From contig JBCCFW010000123.1 of NCBI GenBank assembly GCA_039029535.1, positions 1 through 23,043 of the forward strand: a stretch of 23,043 nt of DNA. The letters run 5' to 3'. A program made the translations under genes and the position numbers. Every line of letters starts with the position of its first letter. Within the stretch, counting starts at the first letter, position 1. The notes beneath the pieces were generated by a model, which was given only the letters and a program-made list of their open reading frames with translations, ran no database searches and had not been told where the DNA came from. Of this stretch, positions 1-8,018 are shown in pieces. The stretch is from JBCCFW01 sp039029535. GTDB taxonomy: Bacteria; Acidobacteriota; JBCCFW01.

Positions 1-195
1 GCGGGAGATTGCATGGCTCTTCACTTTGGTTGGAAGAGGGGGCTTCTTTCTGACACAGATGACTTGATTCGCCATCTATCATTGAAACCGTAGTGTGTTG
101 AGGATTGTGATAAAAGCAGAGTAGCCTATTGGCTTGGAAACCAGCTATGACATCATCAATGCGATCACATCTAGCTATGACATCATCAATGCGAT
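1..195. other. AT-richer terminal segment of uncertain origin
   Basis: By hand count 87 of 195 bases are G or C (about 45%), against roughly two thirds in the DNA that follows. No convincing coding frame is seen. A short open stretch in frame 2 ends at a TGA near base 65, and one in frame 1 ends at a TAG near base 91; neither resembles a family I can name. The segment ends in two copies of a 23-bp direct repeat and then switches abruptly to high-GC coding sequence at about base 196. It may be an assembly chimera, a foreign insertion end or a vector- or adaptor-derived tail. The neighbouring gene gives no homology-based reason to include it. Confidence 0.55.
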
Positions 196-2225
196 TGGCG
201 GCCGACCTCGACGACGACGGTCGAGTCGAGATCGTGGTGGCCTCGCACTCCGGGACGACTCGAGTGCTCGCCGCTCCTGGTCAGGCCCGACGCTCTCCCG
301 AGTGGACGACCTTCCGCGGCGGGGCGACCCGCGACGGTCAGCCGGCGGGCTCGCTCGCCGTCGAGCTCTGCTTCCCGTCGATCGACCTGGCCCTGCGCAC
401 CGCGCCGGCTGGCGGCGGAGACTTCTCCGTCACGCTCAGCGACGTCGAGGTTGGGTGCTGGCTCGACGTGGACACGGACGTCGACGCAAGTTGGTTCCGC
501 ATCGACGCCATCGAGCCCGAGATCGTGCGCTACCACCTCGAGCCCAACACCGAGATCAGCCAGCGGAGCGTCACGCTCCTGCTCGGCGGTGCGGAGCATC
601 GCATCGTGCAGCCGCCGTGCACGCTCGGCCTGTCGGCGAGCGAGATCGCGGTGAGCTCCACGGGTAGCGGGCACGACCTGGACATCGTCACTGAAGCGAG
701 CTGTCCGTGGTCGGCGCGCTCCGACAGCGACTGGCTGAGCGTCGACCGTGGCGCCGGCTCCGGTGCGACCTCGCTCACGCTCACGACGTCGCCCAACGAC
801 GGCGTCGCGCGCACGGGTCGCGTGAGCGTCGGTGGCGCGGTGCTCGTCGTGCATCAGTCGGCCACCGGTGGGGAAGCCGATGCCGACGCCGATGGCATCG
901 AAGACGGCGTGGACAACTGTCCTGGCCTGGCCAACTCCGGTCAGGAGGACGTCGATCTCAACGGCATCGGGGACCGCTGTCAGGTCGACGTGCTGGTTCG
1001 GGCGAGCTCGGACGAGCTCGAGAACCTCGCCTCGCTCGTCGTGGCGCTGGAGCTTCTCGACGGACCGGCCCTCGAGCTCGTCGAGGTGCTGCTCTCCGAC
1101 ACGCTGGCCGGGGAAGCCTGCGCGATGGAGCATCCGGAAGCGAATCGCCTCGACCTGAGCTGCGACTTCGCCGACGGGACCGGCCCCGTCCTGGGTCTGC
1201 TGCGACTGGTCCACCGACACGACGGCACGGTCGTCGACGACTGCGGCGACGTGGTCCTGCCGGCGCTCCAGGCCGACTTCATGGACGGCAGCTCGAGCCT
1301 GCTCGACGGAGTGGAGCTCGACTGCCAACTCCACTCCGGCCTTGCCGGCGACGTGCACCCGTCACCCACGGGAGACGGTCGCCGTGACCTCGCCGACCTG
1401 GTCGAGCTTCGTCGACACCTGACGGCAGGCACCGAGCTCGACACGCTCTCGCGCTCGCGCGTCGACCTGCACCCGTCGCGTCGTCACTGTGAGCGGCTGC
1501 CCATGGCGGCGGACGGCTGGGAGAGCGACGGCGATGGTCAGGTCACGGCCGACGACCTGACGGTCATGACGGAGCTCGTCCTCGGCTCTCGCGTGCCGGT
1601 GGTCGGCGACTGCGAGTCGCTCCCGGTGGTCGAGCCGACCGAGCGGGACCTGCCGGGCGATCTCGCTCCCGCTGGTGGCGACGGTCGTGTCGACATCGCC
1701 GACGTCGTCGAGACCCTGCGCGTGGCGGTGGGCTTCGCGACCCTCGATGAGGCCGACATGGCTCGCGTCGACGTCAGCCCCCTCACCGAGGATCTCTCCA
1801 TCATCGGCGACGGTCAGGTGAACATCGCCGACGTCGTCGAGCTGCTGCGGGTCGCGGTGGGGATGCAGGAGGTTCGTTGGCCCGAGCGCACGATCGACGT
1901 GACGCTCGAGTGGAGCGAGGCTCCCTTCGTCGCGGCGTTGGTCCGCGTGGACGGTGCTCCGGCCTGGGCCGAGCTCAGTGCCTTCGAGCTCGCCGGTTGT
2001 CCCGGCGACACGGCCGAGGACGCCGACATCGCCGATGCCGACGGCACCTGGAGCCGGCTCTGCGTGAGCGACCCGACCGAGCTCACGGCCGAGAGCGCCT
2101 TCGGCACGATCCGCTACCGTTCCCGCGAGGCGATCGATCCGGCGACGTTGTCGGTCGAGGTGGAGATGGTCGATCGCCTGCTCTTGCCGGTGGGTGTGGG
2201 CCTGGGTCTCGTCGCCAGTCCTTGA
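129..2225 (+). CDS. Secreted-type BACON / TSP3 / dockerin-like multidomain protein, 5' part missing or chimeric
   Basis: The believable protein begins at about residue 24 (base 198). Residues 1-23 come from the AT-rich repeat segment, so the true N-terminus and signal peptide are probably absent. In order: the tail of an FG-GAP/VCBS-like repeat (DLDDDGRVEIVV, residues 27-38); two BACON-type beta-sandwich domains (about 79-160 and 163-245; the second shows CPWSARSDSDWLSV and a closing VVHQ strand); one thrombospondin type-3 calcium motif (251-285, DADADGIEDGVDNCP); a cohesin-like beta domain (about 286-402); four dockerin/EF-hand-like calcium loops (about 408-424, 466-477, 511-526, 560-569, for example GDGRVDIADVVETLRVAVG); and a final cohesin-like domain (about 588-698). 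BACON domains are linked to carbohydrate or mucin binding, and dockerin-like loops bind calcium. I infer an extracellular adhesion or matrix role. No C-terminal anchor is seen. The start codon is TTG and is doubtful. Confidence 0.75.
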   Translation: MAWKPAMTSSMRSHLAMTSSMRLAADLDDDGRVEIVVASHSGTTRVLAAPGQARRSPEWTTFRGGATRDGQPAGSLAVELCFPSIDLALRTAPAGGGDFSVTLSDVEVGCWLDVDTDVDASWFRIDAIEPEIVRYHLEPNTEISQRSVTLLLGGAEHRIVQPPCTLGLSASEIAVSSTGSGHDLDIVTEASCPWSARSDSDWLSVDRGAGSGATSLTLTTSPNDGVARTGRVSVGGAVLVVHQSATGGEADADADGIEDGVDNCPGLANSGQEDVDLNGIGDRCQVDVLVRASSDELENLASLVVALELLDGPALELVEVLLSDTLAGEACAMEHPEANRLDLSCDFADGTGPVLGLLRLVHRHDGTVVDDCGDVVLPALQADFMDGSSSLLDGVELDCQLHSGLAGDVHPSPTGDGRRDLADLVELRRHLTAGTELDTLSRSRVDLHPSRRHCERLPMAADGWESDGDGQVTADDLTVMTELVLGSRVPVVGDCESLPVVEPTERDLPGDLAPAGGDGRVDIADVVETLRVAVGFATLDEADMARVDVSPLTEDLSIIGDGQVNIADVVELLRVAVGMQEVRWPERTIDVTLEWSEAPFVAALVRVDGAPAWAELSAFELAGCPGDTAEDADIADADGTWSRLCVSDPTELTAESAFGTIRYRSREAIDPATLSVEVEMVDRLLLPVGVGLGLVASP
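143..195. repeat. Two direct copies of a 23-bp AT-rich repeat
   Basis: Identical 23-bp units lie at 143-165 and 173-195, with a 7-base spacer and a 30-base period. The unit begins agctatgacatc and ends caatgcgat. The second copy ends exactly where high-GC coding sequence begins. The bases at 136-151 (ggaaaccagctatgac) match the M13 reverse primer core ggaaacagctatgac with one extra C, which raises the possibility of synthetic or vector-derived sequence. Two copies with a 7-base gap do not make a CRISPR array. Confidence 0.7.
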
Positions 2226-2258
2226 GAAGTTGAGGCGGCGCTGAGAGCCGCACCGAGT

Positions 2259-2293
2259 CGAGGCCCCGAACGAGACGTTCGGGGCCTCGTTTC
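2259..2293 (+). terminator. Strong hairpin terminator after the BACON/dockerin gene
   Basis: A perfect 14-bp stem (arms 2259-2272 and 2276-2289, core GAGGCCCCGAACG) closes on a 3-base loop and is followed by TTTCTCGTT. It begins 33 bases after the stop codon. The T-tract is interrupted, but the stem is very stable, so this is a probable intrinsic terminator on the + strand. Confidence 0.8.
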
Positions 2294-2307
2294 TCGTTCA
2301 CGAAGGG

Positions 2308-2337
2308 TTGAGCTCGTCGAACCCCCTGCCCTAGGCT
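2308..2337 (+). promoter_or_regulatory. Candidate sigma-70-type promoter for the DUF1353 gene
   Basis: TTGAGC at 2308-2313 and TAGGCT at 2332-2337 are separated by 18 bases, directly after the upstream terminator. Transcription would start near 2344 and give a leader of about 36 bases before the GTG at 2380. This is assigned by motif only. Confidence 0.35.
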
Positions 2338-2379
2338 CGTCTCCATCGCCTGATGGGGACTCGGGCGTCGGGAGGTGAC

Positions 2380-3249
2380 GTGAGCATTCAGGACTACCTC
2401 GAGCTCGGCTTCGACCGTTTTCACGGCTTCCAGCTCCTGTGGTCGTTCTTCATCACGGTGGCGGTCGGCGTCGTCGGCTACGTGGGAGCCACCGCGACCG
2501 CCAGCTCGATCGGCACCGTGCGTCTCCTCATCGGGCTGGGCTTCCTGGCCTTCGCGGGCGTCAACCTCTGGGCGCTGGACAGCGTGCGGGAGCAGCGTGA
2601 GCTGTTGGCGGACGCTGCGCTGGCGGCCATCGAGAGAACAGAGGAGGGCGGTGAGCTTCAGGACGCCGCGTCACTGAAGGCCATCGTGAGCTCGGGCCGT
2701 CCTTCCTCGCGATGGGCGTTGCTGGGCTTCCATCTCGTGGCGGACGTCCTCGTGCTCGCGATGATCTGGCTCGTCCCCAACGTCTTGGCCTCGTGGAAGG
2801 CGATCATGAAGACCAGACAAGGGGAGACCGAGATCCGCGGGGCGAGGTCGAACGTCGAGCCCGTCGTCCTGGAGTCGACCTCGCACTTCCGCAGGTGGAG
2901 GTTGAGTCAGCCCTACACCGTGTCCACGGAGAAGTGGAAGGTCCAGGTGCCGGAAGGCTTCGAGTTCGACATGGCGTCGGTCCCGAGGATGTTCTGGCCG
3001 TTGATCGCACCGTTCGAGCTGTCGATCGCTGCGCCCTTGATCCACGACTTCGCCTACCACCAAGGCGGCCGGGTGAAGGACGGCAAGATCACCAATCTCG
3101 AAGAGGCCGACAAGACGATGAGTCGCTTTCAGGCCGACCTTGCGTTCCTCGAGCTGATGGAGGCGGAGGGGGTCTCGTTCCTGAGGAGAGTGCCGGCGTT
3201 CCTCGCCGTGGCGGTCTTCGGCGGGTTGGCCTGGGACACTCAGGGCTGA
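2380..3249 (+). CDS. Membrane-anchored DUF1353 protein
   Basis: The N-terminal half has hydrophobic segments at about residues 18-40, 46-65 and 112-136. Between the second and third lies a charged stretch, probably a helical loop. The C-terminal half (about 167-281) matches DUF1353. It has a strand ending in VQVPEGFEFDMASVPRMFW and then LIHDFAYHQGG, that is, the family's GFxxDxASxPR and HDxxY signatures (D197, H222, D223, Y226). DUF1353 has no firmly established activity and is often seen in phage and small cytoplasmic proteins, so its fusion to a three-helix membrane region is unusual. I chose GTG 2380 because GGAGGTGA (2371-2378) lies just before it and the leader length fits the candidate promoter. 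An in-frame ATG at 2353 has no Shine-Dalgarno and would add nine residues. The gene converges on the SnoaL-like gene 19 bases downstream. Confidence 0.8.
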   Translation: MSIQDYLELGFDRFHGFQLLWSFFITVAVGVVGYVGATATASSIGTVRLLIGLGFLAFAGVNLWALDSVREQRELLADAALAAIERTEEGGELQDAASLKAIVSSGRPSSRWALLGFHLVADVLVLAMIWLVPNVLASWKAIMKTRQGETEIRGARSNVEPVVLESTSHFRRWRLSQPYTVSTEKWKVQVPEGFEFDMASVPRMFWPLIAPFELSIAAPLIHDFAYHQGGRVKDGKITNLEEADKTMSRFQADLAFLELMEAEGVSFLRRVPAFLAVAVFGGLAWDTQG

Positions 3250-3268
3250 GGGGCCGCTTGGGCTGGAG

Positions 3269-3718
3269 TCATCCCTCCACCCGGTGCAAGCCCGCTTCCA
3301 GCACCTCGGGCCGCCGTGGCCACGCGACGTTCAGGATCCAGTACCGGCTTCCGTCATCCAGCACCTGCACGCTGTTCACGCCGGTCGCGAAGGCGGGGCC
3401 CTCGGGCTCGTGGCGGGCCTCGTAGCGCGAGAACACCTGGATGAGCGACTCGAAGCGCTGGTGGTCCCGTGAGGTCTCGACCTCGTAGAAGTCGTGCTCC
3501 CGAAAATACGGAGCGGTCTGCGAGGCGAAGAGCTGGGGGCTCAGGTATTGCGGACGCAGGCCACCGTGGTCGTCGGGGAGGAGCGGGATGAGCTTGGCGT
3601 CCCGGGCGAACAGCTCGTTCAGCCGGTCCCAGTCCCGCTCACCGGCCGGGCCGGAGATGCACTCGTAGAGCGCCGACATGATGGCATCGAGCGACTGCAC
3701 GTCCGGGTTGAGCGTCAC
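3269..3718 (-). CDS. SnoaL / NTF2-like fold protein
   Basis: This 149-aa soluble protein opens with MSALYECISGPAGERDWDRLNELFARDAKLIPL, the usual first helix of SnoaL/NTF2-like proteins, in which a helix and WDRLxELFxxDA lead into a curved sheet. Later strands carry FESLIQVFSRYEARHEP and SRYWILNVAWPRR. The family includes small enzymes and ligand-binding proteins, and nothing here identifies a substrate. Start codon GTG has an upstream AAGGAG with 9-base spacing, which supports this start. It lies 42 bases downstream of the metalloprotease gene on the same strand, and a TAGGCT hexamer sits in the gap. It may be co-transcribed with the protease or have its own weak promoter. Full length for the family, with no damage seen. 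Confidence 0.82.
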   Translation of the reverse strand: MTLNPDVQSLDAIMSALYECISGPAGERDWDRLNELFARDAKLIPLLPDDHGGLRPQYLSPQLFASQTAPYFREHDFYEVETSRDHQRFESLIQVFSRYEARHEPEGPAFATGVNSVQVLDDGSRYWILNVAWPRRPEVLEAGLHRVEG

Positions 3719-3760
3719 GCCGATCGTCTCCTTCGGCGCAGCCTATCCCAGCGGCCCCAC

Positions 3761-6700
3761 TCAGGGAACGCAGTCCCCCGTGGTGACCACGCGGTACCAG
3801 TGCAGCGGTGAGGCGTCGTCGGTGTCGACGTGCGACGCCGTGCGAGGACCGACCGTCGTCAACGCCACCGGCGTGCACGGACCTCCCACCAGCGGCTCGC
3901 AGCGCTGGACCTCGTACTCGACGCCGCCACCGATGTCGTTCCAGCGCAGCTCGGGCTCCTCGGCGTTCGTCTTCACGACCCGGAGCGAGTTGCCGATGCG
4001 AGGTGCGACCGCCCAGTGCCAGACCGCTCCCTCGACGACATCGGCACCCGCGACCTCGTCGATGCGCCAGTAGTAGGTCCCCGGTGCGAGCTCCGCCGGC
4101 GGGGCCCAGGTCGGCTCGGCCTGACGACCACGGAACTCCGGGGCCGAGGTGTTCGCCGATTGCACCGCCTGCAGGTCGTCACCGAAGTAGACCTCGTGCA
4201 TCTCGGCGAGCGGACCGGCCACCCACGCGAGCTCGGCAGGCGAGTCGACGAGCAAGCTGCCCGCCGCCGGTGACGGCTTGACCGCGCGACCCGGGACCGT
4301 CGCCATCCGTTCGATGGTCTCGGCCGAGAGAGCGCCCTCGTGGACGCGCACGTCGTCGAGCTGACCGCGGAAGTACCGACCGCCGCCATTGGGATCCCAA
4401 CCGAGGAAGGCCTCGCCCTCGAAGGCTTCGAGCCCGTGGTTGGCGACGTTCACCGCCGACTGGAGCGTGGTGCCGTCGTGGAGATGAATGGTCGCGCGGT
4501 CCGTCTCGATGACCAGGGCTGCGAACACCCAGGTGTCGTCGGGGACGATGAGCCCCGAGTCCCAACCCCAGGCGGCACCGCCGATGCCCCAGTGGTAGCG
4601 GAGCTCGTCGGCCTCGCCGAAGTTGAAGCCCGCCACCGTCTCGCCCGCACGGCTGAACAGGAGACCGGCCCAGCCGACCTGTGCCCCCTGACGTCGCAGC
4701 CAGAGCGTGATCGTGCGCTCGATGGTCGTCGCGTCCAGCGCCGGGACCGAGACCGCGTCGTTGCCGTCGAGCTCGAGCGCTGAGCCGAAGCGACCGGCGA
4801 CCCAGGTCGGGTCGCCGACGAGCGTGCCCGTGGCCGCGCCGAGCGCGTCACTCGCTTCCGTGCCGGCGAGCTCGTCGAGCCGCCAGTAGGCGCTGAGCTC
4901 CGGTGCCCCCGCGGTCACCGTGAACAGCCAGGTCGACCCCGGTCGGACGGCTGCACCTCTCCGCTCGTCGATGCGCCAGGCGTAGGTGGTGTCGGAGAAC
5001 AGCAGCTCGTCGGGCGTCCACTCGTTCGGGAGCACGTTGCCGCGGTACTCGGGCGAGCTCGTGTCGGCGAGCTGCACGGCCTGGAAGTCGGAGCCGAAGT
5101 AGACGTCGTGCGAGTCGACGAGAGGGCCCGCGGCCCAGCGCAGGGTCGTGGCGGCCGAGGACACCAGGCTGCCGTCGGCCGGGTTCGGCGCGACGGCCGG
5201 TCCGCCACGGCCGGCCAACTCCTCGACCTCAGCCGGCGTGAGCGCTCGATCGTGCACGCGCCAGTCGTCGAGGGCGCCGCGGAAGCGACGTGCGTCGTCG
5301 GTGGGGTCGAGGCCCAGTCGTCCTTCGCCGGCGAAGGTCTGTGGCGAGTGGGGAACCTCGTTGCGAGCCGAGACGAGCCCGTCGCCCGGGTCGAGGTAGA
5401 GCGTCGCCGCGTCGGGCTCGATGACCAATGCGACGAAGACCCAAGCTGCGTCGGGCACGACCAGCCCCGAGTCGAAGTTGTACGTGTCGGCCGAGCCGGT
5501 CCAGTGATAGCGAAGCTCGTTGGCCGTGCCGAAGTTGAGACCGGCCGTGGTCCCGGCCGCTCGCGAGAAGACGACGCCGGCCCAGGCGGCCTGGTCGCCG
5601 TCGCGTCGGAGCCAACCGGTGAAGCTGGCCGAGAGACCTTCCACGTCGAGGGCGGGGATGACCACGTGATCGTCGACGCCGTCGAAGACCAGGGCGCCGT
5701 CGAAGGTGCCGGTCGCCCAGGTCGGATCGCCCTCGGCCGTGCCGCCGCGCTGCCAGCCGGTGAGGTCGAGGACCTCCGTGCCCATGGTCGCGTCCAGCGG
5801 CCAGTAGGCGCGCAGGCCGAAGTCCTGGACGTCGATGGTGACGTCGCTGTCGTCGGTGGCGCCGGACTCGTCGTCGATGGTCACCTGGAAGCGATCGGTG
5901 CCCGCGAAGATCGTGCAGGGCGGCGTGTAGAGGAGGACGTCGCGACCGCCGGGGCCGGCACCGACGTCGCGGGTGACCGTTCCGCCGAGCTCGGTGATCG
6001 CGTCGAAGCTCGCGATGCGGATGTCCTCGCAGTTGGCGTCGTGATCGTTGGCGAGGACGTCGACGGTCTCGGGCTGACGCTGGTCGGCGCTCTCTCGAGT
6101 GAGGACCGCCGCATCGGGCGCGGCGTAGGGTGGAAGGGGCGTGGCGAAGGCCGCGACCTCGTCGAGACAGTCTCGGCTGTCGCGATGACGTCCGATGATC
6201 GCGCCGGTGTTCGGTCCGATGTAGAGACAGGCGCCGCACATGTTGTTGCAGGGCGCCGTGTCGTGACAGTGACCCGAGCTCCAGTTGTGTCCGATCTCGT
6301 GACTGACCACGCCGCTGCTGTTCACGCTCCAGCCGTAGTGCCAGTTGTCGGCGCACACCACCGACACGTAGGCGAGGCCGGCGAGACCGGGCGCCGGCTG
6401 GCCGGTCATGAGATGCGTGATGTCGCGCTCGACGTCCGCGTGGTTGGCGCGCCACTCGTCGCGGAAGAGGACGAGGAGACCGTTGTCCTCGTCGGGCATG
6501 TAGAAGGGCGCCGTGCGGATGACGATGTCGACGAGCTCGTAGGTGATGAGCACGTCGCGGGCGTAGTTCTCCTCCACGGCGAGAAGGTGCATCTCGACGT
6601 TGGCCACCGTGTCGGGCACCGAGGAGCCCCGGTCTTCGAAGTAGGGGAAGTCGACGTCGAAGGCGATCTGCGCGAGCTGCAAGGTGCAGGCGGCACCGGC

Positions 6701-7180
6701 GGGTGAGCCGACGGGCGTCGGGTCGAGCTCGAGATCCGGGACGACGCCGCCGGTGTCCGGTGAGCCGGTGACCGAGTCGAGCCGGAGGGAGTGGAGGCCG
6801 CCGACGGTCGGCTCGATCCAGCGGGTCTGCCGACCCTGCTGCATGACCTGACCGTGGAATCCCCCCTCGGTGAGGTAGCCGACGACCAGCGAGTCGGGGT
6901 CGTCGACGAGTCGGCCTCGGTAGGAGGAGAGCGGCGGCGGCGTGACCTCGCGATAGCCGCTCGCGTCGTGGAGACGGACCCGGAAGCCGGGGCCACGCAG
7001 GGAGTGGCGCTCGAGCTGGATCGAGCTCAGCCGGCCGTCCAGCGGTAGCTCGAGAGCGAAGGTCTCCGGCCGGTCGTCGGGCACGACGAGGTCGAAGGTC
7101 GCGATCGCGTCACCGGGAGAGGCGACGACCGGGAGGCTGAGGGAGACGAGGAGGACGCAAGCAGCGGTGGTTCGGGGCAC
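3761..7180 (-). CDS. Secreted M12B-type (reprolysin-like) metalloprotease with duplicated LamG modules
   Basis: This 1139-aa protein has a Sec signal peptide (about 1-20) and a propeptide-like region to about residue 160. A metzincin catalytic domain follows (about 163-345) with the zinc motif HEIGHNWSSGH (residues 294-304: H294, E295, H298, H304) and a likely Met-turn at NNMCG (M314). The canonical Gly of HExxHxxGxxH is Ser here, and Gly sits two residues later. Next come a cadherin-like bacterial beta domain (about 353-453), LamG-3 domain 1 (about 455-648), a VYFG...WRIDE Fn3-like module (about 660-757), LamG-3 domain 2 (about 761-955), a second WRIDE module (about 965-1060) and a final Fn3-like domain (about 1061-1139). 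The family hydrolyses extracellular protein, and the LamG modules probably bind glycans or matrix. The target is unknown. Start codon GTG has GAGG 7 bases upstream. There is no cell-wall or membrane anchor. Confidence 0.88.
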   Translation of the reverse strand: MPRTTAACVLLVSLSLPVVASPGDAIATFDLVVPDDRPETFALELPLDGRLSSIQLERHSLRGPGFRVRLHDASGYREVTPPPLSSYRGRLVDDPDSLVVGYLTEGGFHGQVMQQGRQTRWIEPTVGGLHSLRLDSVTGSPDTGGVVPDLELDPTPVGSPAGAACTLQLAQIAFDVDFPYFEDRGSSVPDTVANVEMHLLAVEENYARDVLITYELVDIVIRTAPFYMPDEDNGLLVLFRDEWRANHADVERDITHLMTGQPAPGLAGLAYVSVVCADNWHYGWSVNSSGVVSHEIGHNWSSGHCHDTAPCNNMCGACLYIGPNTGAIIGRHRDSRDCLDEVAAFATPLPPYAAPDAAVLTRESADQRQPETVDVLANDHDANCEDIRIASFDAITELGGTVTRDVGAGPGGRDVLLYTPPCTIFAGTDRFQVTIDDESGATDDSDVTIDVQDFGLRAYWPLDATMGTEVLDLTGWQRGGTAEGDPTWATGTFDGALVFDGVDDHVVIPALDVEGLSASFTGWLRRDGDQAAWAGVVFSRAAGTTAGLNFGTANELRYHWTGSADTYNFDSGLVVPDAAWVFVALVIEPDAATLYLDPGDGLVSARNEVPHSPQTFAGEGRLGLDPTDDARRFRGALDDWRVHDRALTPAEVEELAGRGGPAVAPNPADGSLVSSAATTLRWAAGPLVDSHDVYFGSDFQAVQLADTSSPEYRGNVLPNEWTPDELLFSDTTYAWRIDERRGAAVRPGSTWLFTVTAGAPELSAYWRLDELAGTEASDALGAATGTLVGDPTWVAGRFGSALELDGNDAVSVPALDATTIERTITLWLRRQGAQVGWAGLLFSRAGETVAGFNFGEADELRYHWGIGGAAWGWDSGLIVPDDTWVFAALVIETDRATIHLHDGTTLQSAVNVANHGLEAFEGEAFLGWDPNGGGRYFRGQLDDVRVHEGALSAETIERMATVPGRAVKPSPAAGSLLVDSPAELAWVAGPLAEMHEVYFGDDLQAVQSANTSAPEFRGRQAEPTWAPPAELAPGTYYWRIDEVAGADVVEGAVWHWAVAPRIGNSLRVVKTNAEEPELRWNDIGGGVEYEVQRCEPLVGGPCTPVALTTVGPRTASHVDTDDASPLHWYRVVTTGDCVP

Positions 7181-7206
7181 GGGTGAACCTCGCGAGACGG
7201 GCCTTC

Positions 7207-7212
7207 AGTATA
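7207..7212 (-). promoter_or_regulatory. Candidate -10 element upstream of the metalloprotease gene
   Basis: On the minus strand the bases read TATACT, about 27 bases before the GTG at 7180, and this is one of the few A/T-rich hexamers nearby. No good -35 is seen at 17-18 bases, so this is a weak call. Confidence 0.3.
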
Positions 7213-7272
7213 AGGCTCCGTCCGCCAGCAGGTCCGTGCCCCAGGTCGTGGAGGCGACCCGACTCCAGACGG

Positions 7273-7980
7273 CTACTCCGCTTCGACCCAGCGGTCGGAG
7301 CCGACGAAGCGCACGGCGACGTCGCTGAACCACAGCCGGGCCCCACCCTCGGAGCGATGGTCGAGCACCAGCTCGAGCGGGCCGAAGCTCACCGGTGCCT
7401 CCCAGGTGATGGGGCGGGCCTCGGACTCGACTCCACCACGACGGAAGCCCCATTGAAGGATGCGATGACCGTCGCCCAGGTAGACGTCGTACACGTCGCC
7501 GGGCGTGTAGCCGCCGACGTCGGGGTAAGCCACGCGCAGCAGGCGAGCGCGACCCTCGCCGATGGGCAGCTCGACGTCGTCTTGAACGGTGAAGGTGAGG
7601 TTCTCGTCCCACGCGAGATGGAAGGGGAACATCAGCCAGAAGCGATCGTTGATGAACTTGGCGTCCGTGCGTCGCAGCTCTTCGGGCGAGCTCTCGTCGA
7701 GCGTGCCGCGCACGACCGCGATGGGCTCGGCGTCGGCCTCTTGCAGGCGGATGGCGTCTTGAGCCGGACGCCAGTGCCAGGTGCGGGAGCTCGTGCGACC
7801 ACCACGTCCGAAGTTGAACGTGAAGCGGATCTCGTCGATGGAGTCGAAGGCGGCGAGGCCGTGAGCTTGGGCCACGGAGCGCGCGAGGCGATTGGCCTTG
7901 CGAGAGCTCTGTGCGAGCGCGGCCGACGACGTGACGAGGAGGACGACGAGGAAGAGGACACCACGATGAGGGGAGAGCAC
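7273..7980 (-). CDS. Exported DUF6503/LolA-like protein
   Basis: This 235-aa protein starts at GTG 7980, with GAGG six bases upstream. The start is followed at once by a signal peptide (LSPHRGVLFLVVLLVTSSAALA, then Q). An open frame continues upstream to 8142 but would place 54 arginine-rich residues before the signal peptide, so I reject that start. The mature part reads like DUF6503 proteins: an N-terminal helix (ANRLARSVAQAHGLAAFDSI), EIRFTFNF, then NDRFWLMFPFHLAWDENLTF, YTPGDVYDVYLG and HRILQWGF. These proteins share the open beta-barrel fold of LolA/LolB lipoprotein carriers, so periplasmic handling of a hydrophobic ligand is a reasonable inference. It is not proven. It lies 38 bases downstream of the CDF transporter gene on the same strand and may be co-transcribed with it. 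Confidence 0.78.
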   Translation of the reverse strand: MLSPHRGVLFLVVLLVTSSAALAQSSRKANRLARSVAQAHGLAAFDSIDEIRFTFNFGRGGRTSSRTWHWRPAQDAIRLQEADAEPIAVVRGTLDESSPEELRRTDAKFINDRFWLMFPFHLAWDENLTFTVQDDVELPIGEGRARLLRVAYPDVGGYTPGDVYDVYLGDGHRILQWGFRRGGVESEARPITWEAPVSFGPLELVLDHRSEGGARLWFSDVAVRFVGSDRWVEAE

Positions 7981-8018
7981 GATCAGCCTCGCTGGAGAAG
8001 ATGGCAAGCCACCTGACT

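Noticed and set aside
143..195. CRISPR-like array
   Set aside because: Only two units with a 7-base spacer, no further repeats and no cas genes.
186..1358. A 390-codon minus-strand frame opposite the BACON/dockerin gene
   Set aside because: The sense strand carries BACON, TSP3 and dockerin-like motifs in order. The antisense product shows none.
5108..6706. A 532-codon + strand frame inside the metalloprotease gene
   Set aside because: It lies antisense to clear protease and LamG domains. It is Val/Gly/Arg-rich low complexity with no ribosome binding site, as expected in high-GC DNA.
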